64,000 nt of DNA from NCBI RefSeq assembly GCF_900129555.1, contig NZ_FQWC01000001.1:248001-312000 (forward strand), read 5' to 3'. Below are positions 32,392 through 44,118 of the stretch, piece after piece. Origin of the DNA: Flavobacterium defluvii (GTDB taxonomy: Bacteria > Bacteroidota > Bacteroidia > Flavobacteriales > Flavobacteriaceae). A program made the position numbers and the translations under genes. The first letter of the stretch is position 1. The number at the start of each line of letters is the position of its first letter. The notes under the pieces are model-generated. The model saw only the letters and a list, made by a program, of their open reading frames with translations, ran no database searches and was not told the origin of the DNA.

Positions 32392-34506
32392 CTAGTAATC
32401 AAAATACCAGTTAAAGATATCAGATCGTAATCCGATAGTAAACCAGGTTGTACTTTGCTTAAATGTTGCAGCAGTTTCCTGAGTTGGATCAAAGTTTCTA
32501 TAAATAAAACTTCCAAATAGTTTTAAATTAGTTATCGGATTAACTAAATATCCTCCCTGAATATCGGCTATAAAAACATTGGTTTTATTCCCTTGCCCTA
32601 CTTTTACACCTTTATCATACGGACGATTTAAGTCGTAATCCTTATAAATATTTCCTCCGTAATTATAGCTGTTTTCAGCAGTATCAAAGTCTAAACCTCT
32701 TTTACCAACTGTAAATTTTGCATCTGCAAAAAGACGTCCTTTATGATAGCGTCCAATTGCAACAAATTCGTCAAAGTTTCCTCCCCACTGGTGTCCAACA
32801 CTCTGGTTATTATGCCCATAATTGGTAATTGGATCACTATGAGAATATACATAAGGACGAACATGATTGTATTCTAACTGCAAAAGAAGGTCTTTTACTT
32901 CAAAAGCGTTGTAATATTTAGCCCCTAACTGGTATCCAAATTTATTTTTCCAGCTTTTATCTCCAGCTTTCATATCACCAATCGAGAATTCATCCAGCAA
33001 AAACTGACCATATAAATTAATATTGTTATTCCATTTATACTTAGCCGTAGCTCCTAAAAGAGCATTTCCGCTTCGTGACGATGAAGCAAACTCCACAGAA
33101 CGATAAAAAATAATCGGATTTACAAAGTTAACATCAAATCCTCTGTTGTTGGTATCTGTCCAGACTACAGACTCAAAGAAACCTACATTTAGCTTATTCG
33201 AAACATTCCAGCTCAAATAATGGTTTGCCATATATTTACTCGCATATGTTCTGTCTACCGTTACGTCCGAGCGAACATCTTTGAGCCACATATAAGTATT
33301 GGTATATTTGATCTTCCAAAAAGTGGTGTTGATTTTAAAATATGGATAAGGACTTGCCCCATCGCTTTCAAGTAAAGAGCGATATCCATCTCCAATAAAA
33401 TTTCTGCCATAACCAAGCTGAAAATCAAAAATATGACTTGGTGCAAAAGTAATATTAGCTTCCGCTAAAGGAAAATCGTAGGCATCAGTCTTAAATCGTT
33501 TTGCTATTCCTATTCCTGGAATAATAGCCGGATTTCCTCCTGAAGGTTTTAATGTTTCTGCATAATCGTTGTAATAACCTGCAAATCTTCCCTGACTTTC
33601 AAAAACAGTTGTCGTAAAATTGATTTGCTTCCCTAAACCTCCTCTAAAATTAAGCCCTCGTGTATTTACATAAGAATAGGAAGCATCAAGATCTGAGGCT
33701 TTTCCCATTTGCAAATCCAGAATTGGATTTAATACCAGCCAATAATCTTCACCCTGAATCTGAACAAGATTTTCATTCCAAAGTTTTCTGCCCCACCAGC
33801 CCGAAACTTTTTTCTGAAGAGATTCGTTTACTGCTTTTAAATTATAATATTTTGAAACCTCAGCATACGTGTAAGGCTTTGAAGCAGTATGATTGTTACT
33901 TCCAACCTGATTCATTGCACCATCAAACTGCGCGTAATAACTATGAGAAAAAGGTATGTTTAAATGACTTTCGAATTCCGGCATATTGTATTTTTTATAA
34001 ACAATACTGTCGAGCTCTGTCATTGGTTTTTCAAGCGGTTTTTCGATTTCGAATGCCGCCAAAGCTTCTGCCGCAATTTGGTCTGCACTTTTTAAAGGAA
34101 TGTCAATTGAAATTGTATATTTAGAATACGTTGGTTTTCCACTATAAGTTGAAGGTTTTATTTTTGGAAATTTCCCAAAAACATTTTTTGCTTCCTCAGA
34201 TAATAATTCGTTATCCGCATTTACGTAAAGTACTTTAAATTCCCCATTTGCATCAACTTCAAAAAGCACTTTTACTTCACCTTTGTAATTGTTTTGTTTT
34301 AAATTTTCCGGAACATTAAAATTATCATATACAAAATTCTGAACTTCTCTATAAAAGCAGTTTTGTAAATTTTTAGACTGAAGATTTTCACAATGCGGAA
34401 AAACAGGAAATTGTTCTGCTGTAAAACCTTGTTTTATATTTGTTTCCTGAGAAAAAACAAACAAAGGAGTTAGTAAAATAACAAGAGATAAAAAAAACTT
34501 ATTCAC
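32392..34506 (-). CDS. remB: Gliding motility protein RemB
   Basis: A 704-aa protein from a GTG at 34506, which gives the signal peptide NKFFLSLVILLTPLFVFSQ. The ATG at 34596 would lie in deoC. Residues ~35-140 resemble a TonB C-terminal domain (KGEVKVLFEVDANGEFKVLYV), and the rest (about 200-704) is a large outer-membrane barrel with similarity in style to capsule-assembly Wzi barrels, ending RSDIFNWYFDY. The name rests on recalled synteny with the F. johnsoniae sprA-gcvH-vanZ-deoC-remB region, where RemB affects gliding. It was placed by context and architecture, not by alignment. Its mechanistic role is unknown. Confidence 0.8.
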   Translation of the reverse strand: MNKFFLSLVILLTPLFVFSQETNIKQGFTAEQFPVFPHCENLQSKNLQNCFYREVQNFVYDNFNVPENLKQNNYKGEVKVLFEVDANGEFKVLYVNADNELLSEEAKNVFGKFPKIKPSTYSGKPTYSKYTISIDIPLKSADQIAAEALAAFEIEKPLEKPMTELDSIVYKKYNMPEFESHLNIPFSHSYYAQFDGAMNQVGSNNHTASKPYTYAEVSKYYNLKAVNESLQKKVSGWWGRKLWNENLVQIQGEDYWLVLNPILDLQMGKASDLDASYSYVNTRGLNFRGGLGKQINFTTTVFESQGRFAGYYNDYAETLKPSGGNPAIIPGIGIAKRFKTDAYDFPLAEANITFAPSHIFDFQLGYGRNFIGDGYRSLLESDGASPYPYFKINTTFWKIKYTNTYMWLKDVRSDVTVDRTYASKYMANHYLSWNVSNKLNVGFFESVVWTDTNNRGFDVNFVNPIIFYRSVEFASSSRSGNALLGATAKYKWNNNINLYGQFLLDEFSIGDMKAGDKSWKNKFGYQLGAKYYNAFEVKDLLLQLEYNHVRPYVYSHSDPITNYGHNNQSVGHQWGGNFDEFVAIGRYHKGRLFADAKFTVGKRGLDFDTAENSYNYGGNIYKDYDLNRPYDKGVKVGQGNKTNVFIADIQGGYLVNPITNLKLFGSFIYRNFDPTQETAATFKQSTTWFTIGLRSDIFNWYFDY

Positions 34507-34525
34507 GTAGATTGAGGCTTTTATT

Positions 34526-35269
34526 TTAATATTGATTTGTGGTATTGTTTCCGTCTGCAATTGTTTTTGCCGCCGATGTTCCGATGCGCTTAACACCTAA
34601 ACGAATCATTTGTATTGCATCTTCATACGATCTTACACCGCCAGCTGCTTTTACAGGCAAAGGTGATGCATTTTCGAGCATCATTATAATAGTGGGAACT
34701 GTTGCTCCGTTTGGCAGATTATTTTCGGTTATATAAAATCCTGTTGAAGATTTTACAAAAACCGAAGCGTAATCTTCTTCTTTAAAATTCGATATGATAA
34801 CATTTTTTATTAAAGCCGAAAGCTGTATAATTTCTTTATCCGTTAAAGCTGCAGCTTCAATAATCCATTTTACAGTTTTATTATTGGCAAGACCAATTTG
34901 AGTTCCCATTAAGATTTCTTCTTTTATTAACGAAACATTCCCATTTTTGAAAGCTTCATAATTACAGACAAAATCTAAATCATCGGCACCATTTTTTATC
35001 GCTTCATTGGCTTCTTTTATTTTGGTTTCCAGATTTGAATTTCCTTGTGGAAAATCTATAACCGTACCAACAAGCAGATTTGAATTTGCTTTTAATATCA
35101 TTTCTTTGGCCAGACTCACATATTCAGGACGAATCATTATTAATTTAAATTTTTCGCGAATCGCTTCAGAAATGGCATTTTTAACTACAACAATATTATC
35201 CTCTTCCGAAATTCCGGCCTGAGAAGCAGTTTTTAAATAGGTAGAATCTAAGTATTGCTTAATATTCAT
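34526..35269 (-). CDS. deoC: Deoxyribose-phosphate aldolase
   Basis: A 247-aa class I aldolase that cleaves 2-deoxyribose-5-phosphate to acetaldehyde and glyceraldehyde-3-phosphate in deoxynucleoside catabolism. Visible motifs are VGTVIDFPQGNS, ADDLDFVCNYEAFKNG, the Schiff-base Lys in VFVKSSTGF, and VKAAGGVRSYEDA. The ATG at 35269 is used because a TATTTTTG promoter element at 35294-35301 places the transcript start after the ATG at 35296. It is separated from the VanZ gene by a terminator, and remB starts 19 nt after its stop. Confidence 0.93.
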   Translation of the reverse strand: MNIKQYLDSTYLKTASQAGISEEDNIVVVKNAISEAIREKFKLIMIRPEYVSLAKEMILKANSNLLVGTVIDFPQGNSNLETKIKEANEAIKNGADDLDFVCNYEAFKNGNVSLIKEEILMGTQIGLANNKTVKWIIEAAALTDKEIIQLSALIKNVIISNFKEEDYASVFVKSSTGFYITENNLPNGATVPTIIMMLENASPLPVKAAGGVRSYEDAIQMIRLGVKRIGTSAAKTIADGNNTTNQY

Positions 35270-35293
35270 AATATTGAAGTTGATCGAATGGGG

Positions 35294-35301
35294 CAAAAAT
35301 A
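35294..35301 (-). promoter_or_regulatory. -7 element for deoC-remB
   Basis: TATTTTTG on the minus strand, 25 nt upstream of the ATG at 35269. It follows a terminator, so it is likely the main promoter of deoC and perhaps remB. Confidence 0.45.
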
Positions 35302-35351
35302 CATTTAAATTCAGAAAAAAACTCTTTTTAAAAGCTTGATTTTATGCTAAT

Positions 35352-35372
35352 AAAAAACCCACCGAAGTGGGT
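35352..35372 (-). terminator. Terminator after the VanZ-like gene
   Basis: ACCCAC-CGAA-GTGGGT hairpin followed on the minus strand by six T. It lies 11 nt past the VanZ-like stop and ends the gcvH transcript. Confidence 0.75.
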
Positions 35373-35382
35373 AATTATATTC

Positions 35383-35766
35383 TTATATTTTATCGATTTG
35401 TTTTTTAAAAGCTATCGAAGAAAAAACAGCCGCAAATGCACCTAACGAGTTTGCTAAAACATCTGTTACATCTGACGCCCTTGTTGTTGTTAAAACACTT
35501 TGCAGAATTTCGATCGTTATCCCGAAGAAAACAGAAAAAATAAATGAAATCAAATATGCTTTGTAATCATTAGCCTCTCTTCCTTTTAATTCTTTCTTGA
35601 AAAATAAAATCCAGGAAATTGTAAAACCAAAGTGAAAACAAAAATGAACAATCTTGTCAATACTCGGAAAATTTACTGCCGGAATTTTGCTTGAATCAAT
35701 CAAACAAAAATACGCAATGATTCCAGAGCATATAATTGCCCAGATTAACAATAATTGTTTAGGCAC
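35383..35766 (-). CDS. VanZ family membrane protein
   Basis: A 127-aa protein with four transmembrane helices and the VanZ-like core: [25 protein letters not shown], then [33 protein letters not shown]. VanZ proteins confer low-level teicoplanin resistance in enterococci; the role of these shorter homologues is unknown. It overlaps gcvH by 8 nt, so translation is coupled, although no functional link to glycine cleavage is evident. Confidence 0.85.
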   Translation of the reverse strand: MPKQLLLIWAIICSGIIAYFCLIDSSKIPAVNFPSIDKIVHFCFHFGFTISWILFFKKELKGREANDYKAYLISFIFSVFFGITIEILQSVLTTTRASDVTDVLANSLGAFAAVFSSIAFKKQIDKI

Positions 35767-36139
35767 CGATAAGTTGTTTATAAGCTTCGTCAGATAATAA
35801 AGTATCTATTTCAGAAGGATTTGCAATTTTAACTTTGATCATCCATCCAGCTCCGTAAGGATCAGAATTTACTGTCTCTGGTGAGCTTTCTAAATCTTCA
35901 TTAAAAGCAATAATTTCTCCAGTTAAAGGCAAAAACAAATCCGAAACTGTTTTTACAGCTTCAACTGTTCCAAAAACCTCATCTTTATCAAGTGTCTGAT
36001 CTAAAGTTTCTACTTCAACATACACGATATCTCCTAACTCTTTTTGTGCAAAATGAGTAATTCCTACAGTCGCAACATCGCCTTCGATGCTAACCCATTC
36101 GTGATCTTTTGTGTACTTTAAATTTGCTGGTATGCTCAT
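35759..36139 (-). CDS. gcvH: Glycine cleavage system H protein
   Basis: A 126-aa lipoyl carrier that shuttles the aminomethyl group between the P, T and L proteins of glycine cleavage. The lipoylated residue is Lys63 in [16 protein letters not shown], and the end EAYKQLIGA is typical. Length is normal. The other gcv genes are not in the window. A TACATTTG element lies 41 nt upstream. Confidence 0.95.
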   Translation of the reverse strand: MSIPANLKYTKDHEWVSIEGDVATVGITHFAQKELGDIVYVEVETLDQTLDKDEVFGTVEAVKTVSDLFLPLTGEIIAFNEDLESSPETVNSDPYGAGWMIKVKIANPSEIDTLLSDEAYKQLIGA

Positions 36140-36179
36140 AATAGTATGTTTGAAAATTGATATTTTAATAATTCTGCAA

Positions 36180-36187
36180 CAAATGTA
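36180..36187 (-). promoter_or_regulatory. -7 element for gcvH
   Basis: TACATTTG on the minus strand in the 85-nt gap between sprA and gcvH; leader about 35 nt. It suggests gcvH is not fully dependent on sprA transcription. Confidence 0.45.
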
Positions 36188-36224
36188 ATAATCTTCTAAT
36201 AATATCTTGGTTAGAAACCTAAAT

Positions 36225-39200
36225 TTAATTTCCGAAATTATAACGAAGTGTAAAACCTGACCTGATATTTGTTATTGGGTATGATGTTGAAATAACTGCT
36301 TTTGAAAACGAGTGATCGTAATAGAATATTGCGGTTAAGTTTTTACTAAACGAATAATCGGCTGTCAACTTTAATGACCAGATATTTTGACCGGCTGCCA
36401 ATTGGTTGTTATCATAGTCTAAATAACGAACTAAGGTTTCATTGTTTCTAAAAGAAAAATCAGCTTTTATATTAATATCACTTTTAATAATTCCTGTAGG
36501 ATTATCTGCCAGTCTGGATGAGAATATAACATCTTTAAATCTATATCCTAAACCAACAACATATTCAATTCCTTTTACCTCAGTAAGCAGATTGTTATCA
36601 AAGCTCATAGACAAAGCTCGGTCTTTTTTGATTTCAGAAAGAACTCGTAAAGAACTTTTCAATTCAAAATCCATTCTAATTAACGGGCTGAATTGTTCTA
36701 CCAGATTAATATTCGACATTACAATCGGGTTATAGAAATTGGTATTTACATCCTGCACTTTTGGCGTATTGTTATAATCAAAATTAGATCTGAACTGATT
36801 AATCGTATACGATGCTCTATAATTATGCTGTAATGAGAAACGCTTAAATTTATCTTTGAAATATTTGTAACGCATCAAACCATTATACTTAATACTCCAG
36901 TTTGGTATTGGAAAACTTCTAAATATGTCCGTAGACGAATTTGCAGCATTGCTTCCTGTATATGCTGCTATGAAAGCCGGCAATAATACAGCCTGATTAC
37001 TTTTTGTATACCCTATAGGATATCCTTCATTTGCTGCATAAATCGCATAATTTGGAGCTGTTTCTGCCGGAATCGGGTTATTTGCATCTCCATATCTTGG
37101 AATCGCTGCGCTAGAACCATAACGTTCTTCTGCCAGACGATTTGCTATTATTAAGCGGTTGTTTCTAAAATCGTCAAATGCTGCGGACTCATTTTCATTA
37201 CTTGTTGAAAATGCTGTTTTTATCAATACAGTAGAAATAGAAAACATTCCATATGTATAAGGAGACAACGGCTTATATTCATGTGTTGTCTGATCGACAC
37301 TATACTGCTCTGAGGTATTTTCAGAATAAGAACGATCCATTGATAAATCTACTTTTAAATCCGGTAATAAATCAATATTAGCTGTTATTTTCAAAAGCTT
37401 GTTTGTAACCTGCGAATAACTTTGATTAAAATCCTGATAGGTTGTCAGCCATCCGTTTTTAGCAGCCTCATAACGCACATCATCCTGACTTCCAAAAATA
37501 AATCCTAATGTTGGTTTAGATGTTCCTAAGAAACCAATACTTGGTGTATAACCCGGTAAAACTGTTCCACTGTTCTTAGTGTAATTAATCTGTACATTTT
37601 TTAAACTCGTTAATACACCAATCAAACCATCATAAAACGGGCTGCTGCTTACAACAGGTTTTGCTGTGTTTACGATTTTCTCACCTGGTTTTGGCGGTGC
37701 TGTCGGTTTAGGTTTTGCCTGTTTTTTTGCACCAGGTGTCAATCCCAAATACTTATACAGCGTCCCCATATTTAAGGTAGTTGTAAGTGTATTTGAATTT
37801 GCGTTTTGAATCGTATTTCCTAAATCATAAATAGTTCCGGTGTCAGGATCTTCATATTGAGAAAATGCTGTTGATGAACGCTGCCAGCTATAATCAGCCG
37901 TATACGAATAACTAGCTTTTACGAAACTGAAAATTGGGATTTTGTTAATTGGAATTTCATAATTCAGCACCAATTGCTGTGCATGCTGATTTGGTGTTCC
38001 AATATCCCAGTAATCATCCCAAATATTAAAATCTTCTTTTGGTGTATTATCGTCGTTTAAGAAGTTTCTAACAATATTATTTGATGTTGCACTGTAATTC
38101 AGTTTTAATGATTTGGTTAGGTTAAAGCCAAAACCATACTGATAATTAAACGCAAAGTTTCTTCTGTAAAGCGGATCTAGTCCAATTCCCTGTGTTTCTA
38201 CTTCTCTATATTGCTGACGATTGCTTTGTCTTAAAATATTAGAGTTAAAAGATATATTTGAAGGAAGATAATTAAAATTGATATCGCTCAATAATTTCCA
38301 GTAATCGCTTTTCTTCATGAATTTAGTGTTCTTAAACGGAACGACTTCTTTTGGCTGAAAAGTATAGGCATAATTTACAGCCGTGTTTGACTGTTCATCT
38401 TCGTAACTTTCAACTTCATAATCATGACGCTCTACCTGATTGTATGATTGAGAGAATGTAAAGTTTTCTACATCATAAACATGTGGCTTTTGTTCTGGTG
38501 CTCTGTCTTTTCTTACTCCGATAAAGTTGATACTTTTTCTTTTTGTATAATCTACAGCACGAGTTCTGATATTGTCTTTTTCAGCTTCATCGGTAGTTTC
38601 TCTAAGCAACTGATCTAGTTTAATATCCTGATTAAATGGATCATATTCCGGTGTAATTACTTCTTCTCCGATAGCGTAATTAAATGGCAGGTTAATACCC
38701 CATTTTTTAGGAAGCAATTTTCCTAAGTTTAAGTTTGTTACAATGTTATATTGCTGTATATCTTCACGACTGCGTTCATTTGCTCCTTGCTCTAAAGAAC
38801 CAAAACCAATTGTACTTTTTCTACCAGTAGCAGAAAGTGTTGCAAAATCGGCCATGTTAGTATCAACATTTAATAATGCAGCCATTCCGCCTTTATTCTC
38901 CAAATCGGCCAAACGAAGCTCGTTGAACCAAACTTCTCCTTTAATATCTTTATGATCCGCCCTGCTCTTCACTCCTACCATTAAGTTTCGAACTAAACCA
39001 AAGTTTGGATTTCCTTTAATACCTAATGTTAATTTACTGTCACCATCACCACCTGCAACATCCGGGTCATTATCCGGATAATAAATACCATTCACATCTC
39101 TTTTAGAAGAATTGATATCAATATTCATGGCTTTGATTTTCATTTTTGTCAGCAATTCCAAAGCCAGGTCAATATTGTTTTCTTCCAGCCAAACCAAATC

Positions 39201-42200
39201 AGGGCTGATAGTACAAGATCCTCCGGTTGTTGTTACTTTTAACGGAATCTCAACCTGATAGAAGTTTTGCGTAAAGTCGTTTCCGAAACGGATGAAACCT
39301 ACCATTTCGTCATCTAAAAGTGTATTTTCATTTGGAAGAGATTCTGCGTGTAAAAACATTTTTAGTTTTTTGTACTGACGCATGTCAACACTTACGTTTT
39401 TAAATACGGCTCTTGAATCCTGATATTGCAAACCTGTACCGCCAATTCGCACTGCCAACGCCTGCTCATTTTGATTGATAACGGTATTGTTATTATATAA
39501 CTGCTCTCTTCGTACTCCCGGCGGTATTACGTAATTAACTGGACATTTAGTTCCGTTTTCCTGAATATTTACGGCCGCAACGTCAAATTCAACTCCATCG
39601 TCATCTGGATTCTGATCGTTTGCATCAAGCGTTCCTGTATATCTTCTCCATTCGCCTCTTACTAAATCTAAAGCACCAAAACGAACTGTTGTCTGGCTGT
39701 TAAATCCTGTCATAAACATACGCATGAAACGGATGGATCTAAAATCTGTGATATTTCCAATTGTATTTTGAGGCTGAGAAACCGGAATTTTAAACTGAAT
39801 CCATCTTGCTGTTGTTGTACCTCCATTTGGAAGTTCGACATTACTTACCTCTCTAATATCAGTAATATAGTTTTCTCCAACCTGCATTCCTGGCTTAACA
39901 TCAATACTATATTCATAATACGCATTAATTGTACTCATGGTATTATCACGATTGATATCTTCAACATCTGGAAGCGTTGTTGAGCCGCGATTAGGATCAT
40001 TAATACTAACTGCTGAGTTGCCTTCTGTTCCGTTATAGTTTTTATAACGCTCCAAAACGCCTCCATCAGTATTTAAATAATAAGTATAATCATCTCCGGC
40101 AGGATCGGCTTCACCTGCATAATTTGTATAAACTTCTGCCTCTCTTGAACTTGGAAGCCCGTCTAAACCTACGTCTTGATTTTTTCTGTTATCGGGATTT
40201 GTATCAAAAGCATAAATTAAAGATTGTGAAGCTGGTACATCTCCCCAAAGTGGTCTAGGATTAACCATTATTTGGTCTGGACCTAAACCATTTTCATATT
40301 GTTTTCTTCCGTCTTTTAAAACGTCTTCTGATATTTCACCTAAGTTAAAATAAATTTTACCTGTATTATTTGCAGGAGCTTCTCCGTTTCCAACGTATGG
40401 ATCCAGAACCCAAAACTGAATGTATTCAACATTTCCCTGCTCAAAGTTTGTTGAATTTAAAGCACGCATAATTCCCCCAAAATTTGTTGACGGGTTAGTC
40501 GCTGCAAAATTCGGATTATTATTATAAGGTCCTCTTTCTGATGGATAATAGGTTAAGTCCAATGTATTAACAACCTGAATTTGTCCCTGAGCAATATCTG
40601 TATTTGGGTATAGCTCCCGGCTGTAAATTCTTCTTGTTGTATTTAATGACAAATCATCGTTTGATATTCCGGATGGTTTAGAAGAATAAAAAACCGGATC
40701 GATGGTATACCATGATAATTTTGCTCTTTTAAAACCATATTCTAAAGTATTAGAATTGGCATTAAAAGTATTGTCGTTTATGGAATTTATAAATGGTGTT
40801 GAAGCTAAACTCCATGCATACGCAGAACGCATATCTATTGTTGATTGCGAACCTTCAAAATCATCGACATAAATGGTTGCCTCTCCCTCAAAATCACTGG
40901 CTTTTGGCGCATCTGGTTTTAAAAATGCTACTTCTCCGCGAATAGATAAATTCGAAGGGACATCTGTATCAATATTTGGAAGTTTATTGGCTAATCTTGT
41001 CAGAAACGGAACTTCGGTTGAATAGTTACCATTAAACCCAAAAATGGTATTGTTTACAGATTCTTGTCCATAACTCGATTTTTGAGTAAATGGTCTTTCT
41101 GTCATTTTTAAATAGGTACCGCCAATTACAAATTTGTCTGAGATTTTATGTTCAACATTGAATCCCATAAATCTTCGTGTCTGCTGTCCAAAAATTGAAT
41201 TGTTTTCTAACGAAACCTCAATTGGTGTATTCGAAGCCTGAAGTGACGGATCAAGAATCTGTACTCTACCTAATTGATAATCGACACTATAATCGATACC
41301 TTCTACCAATCTTCTTCCGGCAGCGGTTACGACAACAGATCCCTGTGGAACATTGAATGCTCCGATAGGAATTCCGTTACTTCCCGATGATTTGTATTTT
41401 CCTCTTAATAAAAATTTGTTTTTGTCGCTATCCTGCAAAGCACCCGATTGTGTATTTCGATACATATTTCTAAATACGTATTTCTGCTGGTTTGCATTAT
41501 AAGTTGTTGGATCATTATAGTTTTCACCAGCGCCATTCTGTAACTTTTTAAATATAAGTTCTCCAAAAGGCTCTTTTGTTGTAAAAATGATACGGCCGTT
41601 TTGAACATCAACTGTTATTCCCGGAATATAATCGAAGAATCCATCTCCTCCTACTTGTGGGTCGTTGTTGTAATTTAAACGGTCTAGGTTGAAAACATTT
41701 AATAATGGTGTTTGTTCAACTTTCATATCAGCCGCAGGATTTGGCGGGAAGGTTGATCCCTGAACCGGCGTAATATAATTTATTGGCGAAGGATCTGTAT
41801 AAAGGATATTTAACCTAAAATCGTCTTGTTTAATTTGATATGCCTGCGGAATTTGATAAACGTTTTTCATCATCAGGTTCCAAACCGGATTTTGAACGTT
41901 TGTCAAATTACTTTTCAGCATTTTTAAAACTAAACTCTGTGTAATAATAGCCTGATTGGCATTGTTGTTTCCTGTAACAACTGTTGCGTCAACCCCGTCA
42001 CTACCAAATTCCCCAACCTGGTACACTTTTCCTCCCACTGTATATTCAAAAGCAACGGCAAGAATTTCGTCATTTGCCAAACGCTGCTGTAACGAAATAT
42101 ATCCTAATTGTGGGTTAAAAGTATATTCTGCAGTTGTTAACTTTCTGGCGTTTTCTAAAACAGAATAATCGGTTGCTTCGCTTACATTTGTATTATTGAA

Positions 42201-43433
42201 ACCAGATTTTGCAGTTACGATTTCTCTAATATTCGAATTTAAAAAAGATCCGGCCTGACCAATTGTTGCAGGATCATATTTATTGTTGTTATTGCTGGTT
42301 GGGCTGTCAACCGGATTATTGAAAAATCCTGCTGTAGAACTAATAACCACTACTTCATTATCAGGAACGCCCGTAATTTGTGCTTCTCCTAAATCCTGAA
42401 GTGCGATAATATTTCTTAAGTTATTATTATTTGTTGTTACACGATTTTGTTTGTTTGTTACCCAAACTTCCAATCTTGTAATCTGTACACGGCTATCAAT
42501 AAAGGGATAATTCTTTAATGAAGCGTCGTACTTGTTTCTAAAATATTGGGAAAGGAAAAAGTGACGATCATTATCATAATCTAAAGCATACAAATCAAAG
42601 TTTTGAACTGTACCTCCATTTTCCGCAACTACGCTTTTTGTTTGAGATTTTTGTTCGGAGAAAACACCTGTAATGGTTGTTCTTCCAAATTGTAATTGTG
42701 TTTTTACACCAAATAAACTCTGTGCACCGCGAATTAACGTACTGTTAAGCGGCATACTTACGTTACCAACTTCTACTTTTTGAATAATATCGTCTTCTGA
42801 TGGCGTATAAGCAAGCTTAAATAAGTTTTGAAATGCAAATGTTGATTGTGTATCGTAATTTGCATTTACTTCTAATCTTGTTCCTATTTTTCCCATCAAA
42901 CTCATACTGATTCTTTGGTCAAAATCAAAAGTAAGGCTTGATCTGTTTCGTGGTGAAAAGGCTGGATTGTCTTGTTTCGTATAACGAAGACCTAAATCCA
43001 TTTCGACAGAACCAGTAGGCTTTACATCTATGGTATTACTTCCAAATACACTTTCAAAAAGGCTTGAATTAATATAATATCGAGGCAGTAAATCTTTTTT
43101 AGCCGCTTGAGCTCCGTTTTTCTTACCATCAATCGCGTCGGCTTTTTTTCTAAAATAATCTCTTCTGGATTCTTTTAGAACTAAATCTTCGTATTCTTTT
43201 GGAGTTAAAACCAATGGATAATCAATTGAAAAACCATCAACCGAATTGGTGTAAATATACCGATCTGTAATTGGATCGTATTTATAAGCCGAAAGTACGC
43301 TTGGAGGATTATCCAACTCAAGTTTTCCAACGGAGAACTGAGTTTTTGTTGTATCTTGAACCGCCGGATTTACTTGTGATCGTATAACATTACCACAAAA
43401 TAAAACCAGTAAAAAAATACAAATTTTACGCAT
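36225..43433 (-). CDS. sprA: T9SS outer-membrane translocon protein SprA (Sov)
   Basis: A 2402-aa outer-membrane protein, the export channel of the type IX secretion system, required for gliding and for secretion of adhesins and enzymes. After a signal peptide (about 19 residues), the sequence shows repeated blocks of SprA N-terminal family type ([31 protein letters not shown] style), an Asp-rich metal-binding-like segment ([25 protein letters not shown]), a Pro/Lys-rich linker (about 1925-1945), and a C-terminal strand ending [10 protein letters not shown]. The length agrees with F. johnsoniae SprA (about 2400). It lies 24 nt after ruvA, with gcvH next, as I recall for F. johnsoniae. Confidence 0.95.
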   Translation of the reverse strand: MRKICIFLLVLFCGNVIRSQVNPAVQDTTKTQFSVGKLELDNPPSVLSAYKYDPITDRYIYTNSVDGFSIDYPLVLTPKEYEDLVLKESRRDYFRKKADAIDGKKNGAQAAKKDLLPRYYINSSLFESVFGSNTIDVKPTGSVEMDLGLRYTKQDNPAFSPRNRSSLTFDFDQRISMSLMGKIGTRLEVNANYDTQSTFAFQNLFKLAYTPSEDDIIQKVEVGNVSMPLNSTLIRGAQSLFGVKTQLQFGRTTITGVFSEQKSQTKSVVAENGGTVQNFDLYALDYDNDRHFFLSQYFRNKYDASLKNYPFIDSRVQITRLEVWVTNKQNRVTTNNNNLRNIIALQDLGEAQITGVPDNEVVVISSTAGFFNNPVDSPTSNNNNKYDPATIGQAGSFLNSNIREIVTAKSGFNNTNVSEATDYSVLENARKLTTAEYTFNPQLGYISLQQRLANDEILAVAFEYTVGGKVYQVGEFGSDGVDATVVTGNNNANQAIITQSLVLKMLKSNLTNVQNPVWNLMMKNVYQIPQAYQIKQDDFRLNILYTDPSPINYITPVQGSTFPPNPAADMKVEQTPLLNVFNLDRLNYNNDPQVGGDGFFDYIPGITVDVQNGRIIFTTKEPFGELIFKKLQNGAGENYNDPTTYNANQQKYVFRNMYRNTQSGALQDSDKNKFLLRGKYKSSGSNGIPIGAFNVPQGSVVVTAAGRRLVEGIDYSVDYQLGRVQILDPSLQASNTPIEVSLENNSIFGQQTRRFMGFNVEHKISDKFVIGGTYLKMTERPFTQKSSYGQESVNNTIFGFNGNYSTEVPFLTRLANKLPNIDTDVPSNLSIRGEVAFLKPDAPKASDFEGEATIYVDDFEGSQSTIDMRSAYAWSLASTPFINSINDNTFNANSNTLEYGFKRAKLSWYTIDPVFYSSKPSGISNDDLSLNTTRRIYSRELYPNTDIAQGQIQVVNTLDLTYYPSERGPYNNNPNFAATNPSTNFGGIMRALNSTNFEQGNVEYIQFWVLDPYVGNGEAPANNTGKIYFNLGEISEDVLKDGRKQYENGLGPDQIMVNPRPLWGDVPASQSLIYAFDTNPDNRKNQDVGLDGLPSSREAEVYTNYAGEADPAGDDYTYYLNTDGGVLERYKNYNGTEGNSAVSINDPNRGSTTLPDVEDINRDNTMSTINAYYEYSIDVKPGMQVGENYITDIREVSNVELPNGGTTTARWIQFKIPVSQPQNTIGNITDFRSIRFMRMFMTGFNSQTTVRFGALDLVRGEWRRYTGTLDANDQNPDDDGVEFDVAAVNIQENGTKCPVNYVIPPGVRREQLYNNNTVINQNEQALAVRIGGTGLQYQDSRAVFKNVSVDMRQYKKLKMFLHAESLPNENTLLDDEMVGFIRFGNDFTQNFYQVEIPLKVTTTGGSCTISPDLVWLEENNIDLALELLTKMKIKAMNIDINSSKRDVNGIYYPDNDPDVAGGDGDSKLTLGIKGNPNFGLVRNLMVGVKSRADHKDIKGEVWFNELRLADLENKGGMAALLNVDTNMADFATLSATGRKSTIGFGSLEQGANERSREDIQQYNIVTNLNLGKLLPKKWGINLPFNYAIGEEVITPEYDPFNQDIKLDQLLRETTDEAEKDNIRTRAVDYTKRKSINFIGVRKDRAPEQKPHVYDVENFTFSQSYNQVERHDYEVESYEDEQSNTAVNYAYTFQPKEVVPFKNTKFMKKSDYWKLLSDINFNYLPSNISFNSNILRQSNRQQYREVETQGIGLDPLYRRNFAFNYQYGFGFNLTKSLKLNYSATSNNIVRNFLNDDNTPKEDFNIWDDYWDIGTPNQHAQQLVLNYEIPINKIPIFSFVKASYSYTADYSWQRSSTAFSQYEDPDTGTIYDLGNTIQNANSNTLTTTLNMGTLYKYLGLTPGAKKQAKPKPTAPPKPGEKIVNTAKPVVSSSPFYDGLIGVLTSLKNVQINYTKNSGTVLPGYTPSIGFLGTSKPTLGFIFGSQDDVRYEAAKNGWLTTYQDFNQSYSQVTNKLLKITANIDLLPDLKVDLSMDRSYSENTSEQYSVDQTTHEYKPLSPYTYGMFSISTVLIKTAFSTSNENESAAFDDFRNNRLIIANRLAEERYGSSAAIPRYGDANNPIPAETAPNYAIYAANEGYPIGYTKSNQAVLLPAFIAAYTGSNAANSSTDIFRSFPIPNWSIKYNGLMRYKYFKDKFKRFSLQHNYRASYTINQFRSNFDYNNTPKVQDVNTNFYNPIVMSNINLVEQFSPLIRMDFELKSSLRVLSEIKKDRALSMSFDNNLLTEVKGIEYVVGLGYRFKDVIFSSRLADNPTGIIKSDINIKADFSFRNNETLVRYLDYDNNQLAAGQNIWSLKLTADYSFSKNLTAIFYYDHSFSKAVISTSYPITNIRSGFTLRYNFGN

Positions 43434-43457
43434 ACAATTGGTTATAAAAAATTGATT

Positions 43458-44039
43458 TTATAAGCTTTTTAAAGCCTTTTTAATGATCGTTTCAACGGTA
43501 GCTTCAGGATCTTCTTTGACGATCTTTTCAACTACCTTTTCAGAAGTTTTTCTAACAAATCCTAAAACTTCCAAAGCAGATAACGCTTCATCTCTATTTG
43601 TATTGTTCTGAACTACGGAAACTTCGTCCAAATCGTACAATTTTAACACTTTTTCTTTCAGATCAAGTATCACTCTTTGTGCTGTTTTGTTTCCAATACC
43701 TTTAATGGACTGAATAACCCCAACATCACCAGCGGCTATTGCATTAATAATTTGTTTTGGCTCTATAGAAGAAAGCATTGTACGTGCGATGCCTGCGCCA
43801 ATTCCTGAAACCGACAATAACATTCTAAAAATTTCACGTTCAGATTTTTCTACAAAACCATATAAAGTATGCGCATCTTCTTTGATTTGAAGATGCGTAT
43901 ACAATTTTATAAAATCAGCATTTGGAATTAATGAAAAAGTATGTAACGAAATATTTACGTGGTATCCCACCCCACCGCAATCAATTACAACCTCTGTGGG
44001 ATTTTTTTCAACTAATTTCCCCTGCAAATGTGCTATCAT
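43458..44039 (-). CDS. ruvA: Holliday junction branch migration protein RuvA
   Basis: A 193-aa DNA-binding subunit of the RuvAB complex, which moves Holliday junctions during recombination. An N-terminal OB fold (MIAHLQGKLVEKNPTEVVIDCGGVGYHV) is followed by tandem helix-hairpin-helix motifs (LLSVSGIGAGIARTML and IQSIKGIGNKTAQRVILDLKEK) and a C-terminal RuvB-binding domain (about 145-193). The ATG at 44039 matches the family start; the ATG at 44060 would add seven non-conserved residues. It lies directly upstream of sprA with a 24-nt gap. Confidence 0.95.
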   Translation of the reverse strand: MIAHLQGKLVEKNPTEVVIDCGGVGYHVNISLHTFSLIPNADFIKLYTHLQIKEDAHTLYGFVEKSEREIFRMLLSVSGIGAGIARTMLSSIEPKQIINAIAAGDVGVIQSIKGIGNKTAQRVILDLKEKVLKLYDLDEVSVVQNNTNRDEALSALEVLGFVRKTSEKVVEKIVKEDPEATVETIIKKALKSL

Positions 44040-44118
44040 AGTAATATTAATAAGAATCAAATATAGTAAAAATGCAATAAAAATAAGACAATATTATTCG
44101 ATCCTTATTTTTATTAAT

